The notes beneath the pieces were generated by a model. The model worked only from the letters and a program-made list of their open reading frames with translations. It was not told the DNA's origin and did no database searches. 9,817 bases of DNA, taken from NCBI GenBank assembly GCA_026914095.1, contig JAPPIY010000238.1, positions 1-9,817 on the forward strand, in the 5' to 3' direction. Position 1 is the first letter of the stretch, and each line of letters starts with the position of its first letter. The stretch is from Oligoflexia bacterium. Lineage in GTDB: Bacteria; Bdellovibrionota; Bdellovibrionia; Bdellovibrionales; UBA1609. Shown here piece after piece: positions 1 through 5,318 of the stretch. The position numbers and the translations under genes are program-made.

Positions 1-72
1 GGCAATAGAAGCATTGGATTTGGAGATGAGTTTTATGCTATACCTTTAAACGCTTTAAGGGTTAAAAGCTAA
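1..72 (+). CDS. C-terminal end of a probable PRC-barrel domain protein (partial)
   Basis: Frame 1 is open from the window edge to a TAA at 70-72 and encodes 23 residues ending GDEFYAIPLNALRVKS. PRC-barrel proteins typically end in this way: a G-D/E-x-hydrophobic strand, then V/I-P-x-x-A-L. The rest of the gene lies outside the window. PRC-barrel domains are small beta-barrels found in RimM, in photosynthetic reaction centre H subunits, and in many small alphaproteobacterial proteins of unclear role. The gene converges on ychF with only 22 bp between the stop codons. The fragment is too short to rule out another family. Confidence 0.45.
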   Translation, partial: GNRSIGFGDEFYAIPLNALRVKS

Positions 73-94
73 GGGTATTAATTAATATTAGTAA

Positions 95-1192
95 TTACAG
101 ATTGAATAAAAAATGCATGATGTCACCAGCTTGAACGACATAGTCTTTGCCGACAACTTTCACCAAGCCTTTTTGTTTGAGAGTTTTTTCTGATTGATGC
201 TCCAGCAATTCTTCATAGTTATAAACTTCAGCTCTGATAAAGCCTTTTTCAAAGTCAGAGTGGATGACACCGCCGGCAGTGGGGGCTAAGGATTCTTTTT
301 GAACAGTCCAAGCTCTGGATTCTTTTTCGCCAGCTGTAAAAAAAGAAATTAAATTTAACTGCTTATAAACTTTTTTAATCACTGTATGCAAGACAGGCTC
401 TTTTAATCCCAGAGGCTTTAAAAATTCGGTTTTTTCCAGATCGCTCCAGCCAATCATATCGGCTTCTAAAGCGCAAGAAATCGCGATGATGTCTTCATTC
501 TCGCCGAGGCTTTGTTTCACAACAGAGAGATCGGTTTTTTTATTGGCAAAATCCTCTTCTTTAAAATTGAAGACATGAAGAGCGGGCTTTAAAGAGATAA
601 AATTAAAAGGCTTTAAGGCAAATAACTCTTCTTTAGACCATTCCAACTCTCTTAGATTTTTATTCTCAGATAAAAAGCGGATCGCTTTTTGCAAAATTTC
701 CATTTCCTGTTTGAGTGCTTTATCTCCTGCGCTTTGAGCTGTTTTTTGTATTTTTTTCAGCCGTTTGTCCGCGATTTCTAAGTCGGATAACAACAGCTCC
801 GTATTTATAATTTCTATGTCTCTTAAAGGGTCGGGCGCTCCATAAACATGGGTGATTTGACTGTCTTTAAAAGCCCTCACCAAGTGAATGAGAGAATCCA
901 CAGAGCGAATATGAGATAAAAACTGGTTGCCTAAGCCCTCCCCTTGGCTGGCTCCTTTCACCAATCCCGCAATATCTGCAAACTCAAAAGAAGTGGGAAT
1001 GGTTTTTTTAGATTTTATAATTTGGCTGATTTTTTTCAGGCGATCATCAGGCACCAACGCCTGTCCTTTGTTGGCGTCTATTGTGCAAAAGGGGTAATTC
1101 CCTGTTTCCGCTTGGGAGGAGTCAGTTAAAGCATTAAAAATCGTGCTTTTTCCCGCATTGGGCAGACCTACAATTCCACATTTTAAACTCAT
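95..1192 (-). CDS. ychF: Redox-regulated ATPase YchF (OLA1 family)
   Basis: This is a cytoplasmic Obg-family P-loop protein that prefers ATP over GTP and binds ribosomes; in E. coli it is linked to the oxidative stress response and translation. The 365-residue length is normal for the family. Visible motifs are the P-loop GLPNAGKST (residues 9-17), the NYPFCTI switch I region (about 32-38), DIAGLVKGASQGEGLGNQFL (about 73-92, with DxxG and the Walker B region), and NFKE near residue 208 in place of the GTPase NKxD, which is the family hallmark behind ATP specificity. A helical coiled-coil insert (about 120-190) and a C-terminal TGS domain (about 280-365) follow. The P-loop has Ala where NVGKST is commoner. 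The start is fixed by an AAAAGGA ribosome-binding site 7 nt upstream. No pth or other partner lies beside it here. A repeat element begins about 32 bp upstream of the start. Confidence 0.97.
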   Translation of the reverse strand: MSLKCGIVGLPNAGKSTIFNALTDSSQAETGNYPFCTIDANKGQALVPDDRLKKISQIIKSKKTIPTSFEFADIAGLVKGASQGEGLGNQFLSHIRSVDSLIHLVRAFKDSQITHVYGAPDPLRDIEIINTELLLSDLEIADKRLKKIQKTAQSAGDKALKQEMEILQKAIRFLSENKNLRELEWSKEELFALKPFNFISLKPALHVFNFKEEDFANKKTDLSVVKQSLGENEDIIAISCALEADMIGWSDLEKTEFLKPLGLKEPVLHTVIKKVYKQLNLISFFTAGEKESRAWTVQKESLAPTAGGVIHSDFEKGFIRAEVYNYEELLEHQSEKTLKQKGLVKVVGKDYVVQAGDIMHFLFNL

Positions 1193-1231
1193 AGAAAAAT
1201 CCTTTTACCTAATATTATTTTTTATTCTGCT

Positions 1232-1288
1232 CCTGTTTGAATTTTCCGTTCCTGTTTGAATTTTCCGTTCCTGTTTGAATTTTCCGTT
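1232..1288. repeat. Three perfect 19-bp tandem repeats
   Basis: The unit CCTGTTTGAATTTTCCGTT occurs at 1232-1250, 1251-1269 and 1270-1288 without a mismatch. The unit contains the left-end sequence of the surrounding element, so it appears to be a local expansion of that end, probably by replication slippage. The equivalent place in the other copy (3081-3104) holds a different tetranucleotide repeat. Confidence 0.95.
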
Positions 1289-1297
1289 GCCTTTGTC

Positions 1298-1317
1298 ATT
1301 CCCGCGTAAGTGGGAAT
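1298..1317. repeat. GNRA-capped hairpin in the centre of element copy 1
   Basis: ATTCCCGC (1298-1305), loop GTAA (1306-1309) and GTGGGAAT (1310-1317) form an 8-bp stem with one G-U pair. The sequence resembles the widespread 'ATTCCCGCGnnnGCGGGAAT' type of intergenic palindrome. There is no T-run on either side, so it is not a classical intrinsic terminator. Confidence 0.7.
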
Positions 1318-1450
1318 CTCATTTTAAACAGGAATTTTCAAACACGATAGTATAATTTTCAAAAAAATTAAATTTTTGACTATAAACTCATTGAAATCCT
1401 CTTTTACTTATGCCGATCTTGTTTAAGATTTGAAGTTTTTTTAAAGATTT

Positions 1451-1560
1451 TCGCTTTTGTGAGGGTTCCATCTTATAGGAGAAGACAGCAGATACAGCTA
1501 AAGACCTTGCTTTTACAAAGGGAGTTCCCATCTTCTGGGGGAAGACAGAACAGCAAGCTA
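1451..1560. repeat. Imperfect direct duplication of about 50 bp upstream of scoA
   Basis: Copy A (1451-1500) and copy B (1507-1560) align along their length with small gaps. Shared blocks are GCTTTT, GTTCC, ATCTT, GAAGACAG and a final AGCTA, and the ATCTT blocks sit exactly 60 bp apart (1470 and 1530). In copy B, TCTTC and GAAGA can pair around TGGGG. The pair lies just upstream of the likely scoA promoter. The function is unknown; it could be an old duplication or a pair of protein-binding regions. Confidence 0.55.
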
Positions 1561-1593
1561 AAATTTCGAACCGGCTCGGTATAATTAGGCTTA

Positions 1594-1622
1594 TTCCAAA
1601 TTTTAAAGTTTCAGTCTATAAT
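1594..1622 (+). promoter_or_regulatory. Candidate scoAB promoter
   Basis: A perfect -10 hexamer TATAAT (1617-1622) lies 17 bp after a weak -35, TTCCAA (1594-1599), and would give a 5' leader of about 55 nt before scoA. A second TATAAT at 1580-1585 has a poorer -35 (GCTAAA). Either could be used; the call rests on hexamers alone. Confidence 0.35.
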
Positions 1623-1683
1623 TTGAATTAAAATTAACTTGTTTTATTTAGGAAATCAATTTATATTGACAGTTGGTGGCAGA

Positions 1684-2379
1684 ATGAAAAAAGTTTATGA
1701 AACAGCTTTAAAGGCCATTCAGAACATTCCAGACGGAGCCAGTCTTTTAGTGGGGGGATTTGGGCTTTGCGGCATTCCAGAAAACGCCATTTCCGCTCTC
1801 AAGCAAAAAGGCATTAAAAACCTAACTTGTATTTCTAACAATGCGGGAGTGGATGATTTTGGTTTGGGCTTGCTGTTGCAAACTCGTCAAATAAAAAAAA
1901 TGATTGCCAGTTATGTGGGAGAAAATAAAGAATTTGAAAGGCAATATTTGGCAAAGGAATTGGAAGTTGAGCTGGTTCCTCAAGGGACTTTAGCGGAGCG
2001 GATTCGATCGGCCGGAGCGGGCATTCCCGCTTTTTGGACCGCGACAGGGGTAGGGACACAAGTGGCGGAAGGAAAGGAGAAGAGAGAGTTTGAGGGTCAG
2101 ACTTATGTTATGGAGACGGCTCTTAAAGCGGATTTTGCGCTTGTGAAAGCTTGGAAGGGGGATAGGTTTGGCAATTTGATTTATAAGCAAACGGCTAGAA
2201 ATTTTAATCCTCTTATGGCTATGGCTGGAAAGGTGACTGTGGCCGAGGTGGAGGAGCTAGTGGAGCCGGGAGAGCTGGACCCGGATCAGATTCACACCCC
2301 TGCTATTTTTGTCCAGAGAGTTTTTGAGGGAAAAAACTATGAAAAGCGAATTGAAGAATTGACATTGAGGGAAAGTTAA
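1684..2379 (+). CDS. scoA: Succinyl-CoA:3-ketoacid CoA-transferase, subunit A
   Basis: This is the alpha subunit of the cytoplasmic enzyme that moves CoA between succinate and acetoacetate (acetoacetate + succinyl-CoA giving acetoacetyl-CoA + succinate). It links ketone bodies or stored polyhydroxybutyrate to central metabolism. The 231 residues match the usual length. The CoA-transferase signature DGASLLVGGFGLCGIP occupies residues 17-32. Further family-typical segments are the SNNAGVDDFGLG region (about 54-65), the VPQGTLAERIRSAGAGIPAF region (about 105-124), and GNLIYKQTARNFNPLMA near 180. The ATG at 1684 is preferred: the frame stays open to a TTG at 1639, but the added 15 residues are not family-like. 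The ribosome-binding site is weak (GGTGG about 6 nt upstream). The stop codon abuts the scoB start, so translation is probably coupled. Confidence 0.95.
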   Translation: MKKVYETALKAIQNIPDGASLLVGGFGLCGIPENAISALKQKGIKNLTCISNNAGVDDFGLGLLLQTRQIKKMIASYVGENKEFERQYLAKELEVELVPQGTLAERIRSAGAGIPAFWTATGVGTQVAEGKEKREFEGQTYVMETALKADFALVKAWKGDRFGNLIYKQTARNFNPLMAMAGKVTVAEVEELVEPGELDPDQIHTPAIFVQRVFEGKNYEKRIEELTLRES

Positions 2380-3039
2380 ATGCCTTTAGACAGGAATCAA
2401 ATGGCTCGGCGGATTGCTCAAGAGGCGCAAAAGGGTTTTATTGTGAATTTAGGGATAGGAATACCCACTTTAGTCAGCAATTATATCCCAGATGAAAAAC
2501 AGGTTTTGCTTCACAGTGAAAATGGCTTGTTGGGTATAGGCCCTTTTCCCTCAAAGTCAGAAGTGTCTGCGGATTTAATCAATGCGGGCAAGCAAACTGT
2601 AACAGCCGTTAAAGGAGCCAGTTATTTTTCTTCCTCTGACAGTTTTGCCATGATAAGGGGCGCTCATTTGGATTTAAGTGTTTTAGGCGCTCTGCAAGTG
2701 GATCAGGAAGGCAATTTAGCCAATTGGATGATTCCCGGCAAAATGGTGAAAGGCATGGGGGGAGCTATGGATTTGGCGGTTGGTTCTAAAAGAGTGATCG
2801 TTGCTATGCAACACCAAAATAAAAAAGGACAGTCCAAGTTATTGAAAAAGTGCAGTCTCCCTTTAACAGGGTTAAAATGCGTCCACAGAATCGTAACAGA
2901 GCTGGCTGTCATAGATATAACAGACAAAGGCTTTTTATTATTGGAAAAAGCTCCTGATGTCTCCGTGGAGCAAATTCAATCCGCGACTGAAGGGGATTTG
3001 CAAATTTCTCCTCAGCTGACAGACATAAAACTGAATTGA
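2380..3039 (+). CDS. scoB: Succinyl-CoA:3-ketoacid CoA-transferase, subunit B
   Basis: This is the beta subunit of the same heteromeric CoA-transferase and carries the catalytic glutamate. The signature LHSENG lies at residues 44-49 within SENGLLGIGP, so the nucleophile that forms the glutamyl-CoA thioester should be Glu47. The N-terminal GFIVNLGIGIPTLVSNYIP (19-37) and the SKRVIVAMQH and CSLPLTGLKCVHRIVTELAV segments are standard for the family. The length of 219 is normal. The ATG follows the scoA TAA with no gap. GAGG at 2367-2370, inside the end of scoA, gives a good ribosome-binding site 9 nt upstream. The two genes form a two-gene unit with no further partner such as a thiolase or hydroxybutyrate dehydrogenase in the window. 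No U-tract terminator follows; the element hairpin at 3113-3132 is the nearest strong structure. Confidence 0.96.
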   Translation: MPLDRNQMARRIAQEAQKGFIVNLGIGIPTLVSNYIPDEKQVLLHSENGLLGIGPFPSKSEVSADLINAGKQTVTAVKGASYFSSSDSFAMIRGAHLDLSVLGALQVDQEGNLANWMIPGKMVKGMGGAMDLAVGSKRVIVAMQHQNKKGQSKLLKKCSLPLTGLKCVHRIVTELAVIDITDKGFLLLEKAPDVSVEQIQSATEGDLQISPQLTDIKLN

Positions 3040-3080
3040 TTGCTAAAGTCGTTTGATAGACTGATCCTGTTTGAGTTTTC

Positions 3081-3104
3081 TATCTATCCATCCATCTATC
3101 CATC
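3081..3104. repeat. Six tetranucleotide units of YATC
   Basis: TATC, TATC, CATC, CATC, TATC, CATC follow one another inside element copy 2, at the place where copy 1 has its 19-bp tandem repeats. This is a microsatellite-like tract and may vary in length between strains. Confidence 0.9.
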
Positions 3105-3112
3105 CTTCTGTC

Positions 3113-3132
3113 ACTCCCGCGAAAGCGGGAGT
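3113..3132. repeat. GAAA-capped hairpin in the centre of element copy 2
   Basis: ACTCCCGC (3113-3120), loop GAAA and GCGGGAGT (3125-3132) form a perfect 8-bp GC-rich stem. Against copy 1, one base pair changes from T-A to C-G and one from G-U to G-C, so pairing is kept. It lies 73 nt after scoB and could protect or end that transcript, but no U-run follows. Confidence 0.75.
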
Positions 3133-3263
3133 CTAGCTACAACCTGAATTTTCAAATACGATCAGTATAACTTATTTAGTCTGGCGCTGAAAAAAATCCT
3201 AACCTGTTGATATAATTTATAGTTTTAAAAGAGTATTACAAAATTAGAAGAAGTGAAGATGAA

Positions 3264-3479
3264 TTGCGGGAAGTTGAGGAATATTTAGTAGCGCTAGAAA
3301 AAATCAAATATCAGATAATAACAGAAATCTACGCTATGGCTGATGAACTTCATGACCAATGTAAAGACTTGGAAAATGGTATTGAAGATGACATAAATAG
3401 ACCTGCAACCAGTGCTGTTGAAAGGTTGACGAGCCAAACCAAAAAGCTTTTAGTTTCTTCTGAATGTCAGGGATTCTGA
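3264..3479 (+). CDS. Hypothetical short helical protein, possibly a gene remnant
   Basis: I do not recognise this 71-residue frame. It starts with TTG and has no clear ribosome-binding site. The frame is open upstream to 3216, which would add residues such as LKEYYKIRRSEDE, so the true start is uncertain. The predicted product is charged and largely helical (residues about 1-45 rich in Glu, Lys, Leu and Ile, with a possible coiled coil), followed by a Ser/Thr/Lys-rich end. A TATAAT at 3211-3216 could serve as its -10 but has no good -35. Codon content looks coding-like, which is the main reason to list it. It may be a small gene or the leftover of a larger one. Confidence 0.33.
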   Translation: MREVEEYLVALEKIKYQIITEIYAMADELHDQCKDLENGIEDDINRPATSAVERLTSQTKKLLVSSECQGF

Positions 3480-3582
3480 AGGGTTTTAGATTCAAAAGTC
3501 AGAACAGCCTGCGGGAATCTTGATTTTTCTAAAGTTAAGTTTTAATAGAGATAACATATAATTTATGGGAGCTTAAATTTTC

Positions 3583-4248
3583 TTAAGAAAAAGGCTTTGG
3601 CTTAAAATCTTCTTTATTGACAAGACTGGCGCTGTCTCCAGTGGCGCGGATAAGAAACAACCCCTCCTCTTCTGCCAGAAAATCAGCCTTATTCTCACTG
3701 GCTAAATAAGCTACCGCTCCATAGACTGTTTCTGTTTTGTATCTTGGAAAATACTTTTTGAAATCTTGCAAAGTCTTTAAAAAACCATCCACATCTTTTG
3801 GTGTTAAGGTGGTTTTTACTTCCACAGCCACAACTTCTGTTCCATTAGCGACAATAATATCAAACTCTCGTTTTTCAACATGGCCTTTGGATTTTCTCCA
3901 TTCCACTTTAGAGCGAGTGTGAGTTTGTGTTATATCTATCCCCTTTTCTTGAAAGATTTTTACCAGCTTCCCTTCAACCAAAGACTCAACTAAAGCTCCC
4001 CAGCGTTGGTTAAAACGGCCTCCTATTTTTTGGATTTGTTGGCCTGTCTCTTTTTGACTGGCAGATAACTCAGCGGAAAATGTTTTGATTTGCTGATCTG
4101 TCTCTTTTTGACTGGTTCTCAATTCCTTCATCTCTTTTTCTGCCTTTAAAGCCGATTTTTTTTGGCTGGCCGACAGATCTTTTATGTTTTTTTGAGTCTC
4201 TTTTATAAGACTCCAAATTTCCTCTCTAATTGGTGTAGTTGACTCCAT
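3583..4248 (-). CDS. Coiled-coil protein with PD-(D/E)XK nuclease-like domain (DUF3782-like)
   Basis: The 221-residue protein has two parts. Residues about 8-75 are a charged helical stalk with three units of exact 18-residue period: SQK at 28-30, 46-48 and 64-66, each preceded three residues earlier by Leu (25, 43, 61). Residues about 80-215 look like a PD-(D/E)XK fold: Glu88 in the ALVES helix, Asp130 in REFDIIV, and the E-x-K pair Glu143/Lys145 in VAVEVKTTL. These are the expected metal-binding and catalytic positions of a restriction-endonuclease-like domain. From memory this fits the DUF3782-type proteins common in cyanobacteria and other bacteria, whose substrate is not established. The start has AAGGAG 4 nt upstream. 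No methylase or toxin-antitoxin partner is adjacent. Confidence 0.75.
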   Translation of the reverse strand: MESTTPIREEIWSLIKETQKNIKDLSASQKKSALKAEKEMKELRTSQKETDQQIKTFSAELSASQKETGQQIQKIGGRFNQRWGALVESLVEGKLVKIFQEKGIDITQTHTRSKVEWRKSKGHVEKREFDIIVANGTEVVAVEVKTTLTPKDVDGFLKTLQDFKKYFPRYKTETVYGAVAYLASENKADFLAEEEGLFLIRATGDSASLVNKEDFKPKPFS

Positions 4249-4269
4249 ATATCTCCTTAAATTTTCAAT

Positions 4270-4275
4270 ATTATA
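4270..4275 (-). promoter_or_regulatory. Candidate -10 for the PD-(D/E)XK gene
   Basis: Read on the minus strand this is TATAAT, 21 bp upstream of the ATG at 4248. The -35 region 17 bp further upstream is only a T-rich stretch, so this is a hexamer match and little more. Confidence 0.3.
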
Positions 4276-4303
4276 ATACTACAGATGTTTTTAAAAAACC
4301 ATA

Positions 4304-4329
4304 TAAAAAATAGAAAAATCTTTTCTATT
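4304..4329 (-). terminator. Possible intrinsic terminator for the 67-residue gene
   Basis: On the minus strand, AATAGAAAA (4329-4321) pairs with TTTTCTATT (4317-4309) around a 3-nt loop, followed by four more T residues. It lies about 120 nt after the stop of the gene at 4452-4655. The 9-bp stem has only one G-C pair, so termination strength is doubtful. Confidence 0.3.
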
Positions 4330-4451
4330 ATATATTTTTAGCTTTCTCATCTTTTTTAAGATATAGTGGTAAGGTTTCAAGTTAGCTCTTAATTAAAGTG
4401 CTGTTTTTTAGGATGGCTGGCTAAAATAATTTTTTTTAACAGCAATTCAAT

Positions 4452-4655
4452 TCAGGATTGGGAATCTTTAAAATGCATTCCCTTATGATTTCTCCAATTT
4501 TTATTGGGATCGGCTGTATATCTTTCTTTCCATTGTTTAAAGCTATCTTTTCGGGAATGCTCTATCTCTCCTTCTTTATTAAAGATAGGGTATTTTTTTC
4601 CAAAAAGAAACACCATAATCTTTTTCACTGGAAGCTCTATTTTAGGTTTTTTCAC
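4452..4655 (-). CDS. Small basic hypothetical protein, 67 residues
   Basis: I do not recognise this protein for certain. The product is hydrophilic and composed like a real protein: residues 15-26 include a FGKKYPIFN stretch, and residues 30-62 are rich in charged and aromatic residues (EIEHSRKDSF, QWKERY, NKNWRNHKGMHF) with three Trp/His-containing clusters. The GTG at 4655 directly follows an in-frame TAA (4658-4656), so the protein cannot extend further. No ribosome-binding site is visible at this GTG. An internal ATG at residue 14 is an alternative start. Overlapping plus-strand frames here encode low-complexity Phe/Ile/Leu-rich peptides and look like antisense shadows. It is divergent from the orphan exported gene at 4738, with 82 bp between. 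Confidence 0.45.
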   Translation of the reverse strand: MKKPKIELPVKKIMVFLFGKKYPIFNKEGEIEHSRKDSFKQWKERYTADPNKNWRNHKGMHFKDSQS

Positions 4656-4737
4656 TTATTTTGTCAAATCCAGTCGTAAGGGATGAAAAAGTTAAATAAT
4701 TTCAGCATATATCCGATAAGTTTTTTAAGAACAGCAA

Positions 4738-5235
4738 ATGGAAAATTGGTTTTACTGCTTTTTTATCCTTCTTTTTGCCTTTGTAAGTGTAGGCTGTGAC
4801 GGAATCATTTGTGAAAACGCGGAAAAATCTGTTGTTTTTAACTATAATCCTTTGTTTCAAGTGGTGGATATAGGAGGAAGCCCCACCTATAATAAAAATG
4901 CCCTAAAATCCGGCTGGGTGAAAAAACTGTTTGTTTCAGAAACAGGTTTTCTCGCGCTGACAGCGCAAAAAACAGTGAAAATGAAGGAAAAGGGAAGTTG
5001 TGACAAACAAAAACAAAACTGTTTAGAGCATAGCATAGTATCTGTTTACTCTTTGCAAACTTATAGAAAAGAAGAAGGTTATAAATATTGGTTTGATTTA
5101 AAAGAACAGGAAAGGCTGTCTCTCACGGATATCAACTCTCGCCTTTCAAGAAAGCCTGATTTTCATGCTTCCAAATGTCGTTTTTCTCCTTTAGCGGGTT
5201 TGTTGGATATTATTTTAACTGCAATGAGAGCTTAG
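4738..5235 (+). CDS. Orphan predicted exported protein or lipoprotein, 165 residues
   Basis: I see no known domain. Residues 5-19 are a strongly hydrophobic segment (Phe/Leu/Ile/Val), followed by VGC20 and Asp21. This fits a signal peptide; Cys20 with Gly at -1 is a possible lipoprotein site, although Ser at -3 is unusual. The n-region carries Glu2 and no Arg or Lys, which is odd for a Sec signal. If it is lipidated, Asp at +2 would suggest retention in the inner membrane by the E. coli rule. The mature part has further Cys at 25, 88, 95 and 147, where disulfides are possible, and a Lys/Glu-rich middle. The start is bounded by an in-frame TAA 12 bp upstream; the ribosome-binding site is poor. 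It converges on the PQQ dehydrogenase gene. Confidence 0.6.
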   Translation: MENWFYCFFILLFAFVSVGCDGIICENAEKSVVFNYNPLFQVVDIGGSPTYNKNALKSGWVKKLFVSETGFLALTAQKTVKMKEKGSCDKQKQNCLEHSIVSVYSLQTYRKEEGYKYWFDLKEQERLSLTDINSRLSRKPDFHASKCRFSPLAGLLDIILTAMRA

Positions 5236-5318
5236 CTTGCGCTGAAAATAGCAGAATAGTCCCGTCTGAAAAATCCATTTCATTACTAGGTATCACCTTT
5301 TTAAGAATTGCAAATCTT

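Larger units (their letters stand above)
1225..1352. mobile_element. MITE-like inverted-repeat element, copy 1
   Basis: This non-coding element lies in the ychF-scoA divergent gap. The left end (1225-1246) and the reverse complement of the right end (1332-1352) are related imperfect inverted repeats sharing a TGTTTGA core. TA dinucleotides flank it at 1223-1224 and 1353-1354, the target duplication expected for IS630/Tc1-mariner-type movement, although TA is common in AT-rich DNA. Inside are three perfect 19-bp tandem units, then a hairpin with a GTAA loop, then the right end. A second copy in the same orientation lies at 3059-3167. There is no coding capacity, so any movement would need a transposase supplied from elsewhere. 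The family is not one I can name. Confidence 0.6.
3059..3167. mobile_element. MITE-like inverted-repeat element, copy 2
   Basis: This 109-bp non-coding element begins 20 bp after the scoB stop. The left end (3059-3080) and the reverse complement of the right end (3146-3167) match at 16 of 22 positions, including the run ACTGATC. TA dinucleotides flank it (3057-3058 and 3168-3169). The order of parts is the same as in copy 1 at 1225-1352: left end with TCCTGTTTGA, a simple repeat, a hairpin with a GNRA loop, then a right end with GAATTTTCAAA and CGAT near the tip. Both copies have the same orientation, so together they bracket scoAB. No protein is encoded. Confidence 0.65.

Noticed and set aside
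52..69. GCTTTAA-GGG-TTAAAAGC as a terminator of the PRC-barrel gene or ychF
   Set aside because: The stem has a bulge, lies mostly inside coding sequence, and no T-run follows on either strand.
1232..1288. The 19-bp tandem repeats as a CRISPR array or iteron origin
   Set aside because: There are no spacers between units, only three copies, no cas or rep gene, and the unit is derived from the end of the surrounding element.
1666..1671. TTGACA as a -35 box
   Set aside because: It lies only 12 bp before the scoA ATG and has no matching -10 that could drive scoA; it is most likely chance.
1639..1683. A TTG start giving scoA 15 extra residues
   Set aside because: The ATG at 1684 gives the normal family N-terminus and length; the extension has no family match and no better ribosome-binding site.
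1835..2927. Minus-strand frames of 66-74 residues inside scoA and scoB
   Set aside because: They lie wholly inside two well-recognised enzyme genes and have no protein-family character.
4458..4686. Two plus-strand frames of 60-73 residues opposite the 67-residue gene
   Set aside because: Both are Phe/Ile/Leu-rich, as expected for the antisense of a Lys/Glu-rich gene, and overlap each other in different frames.
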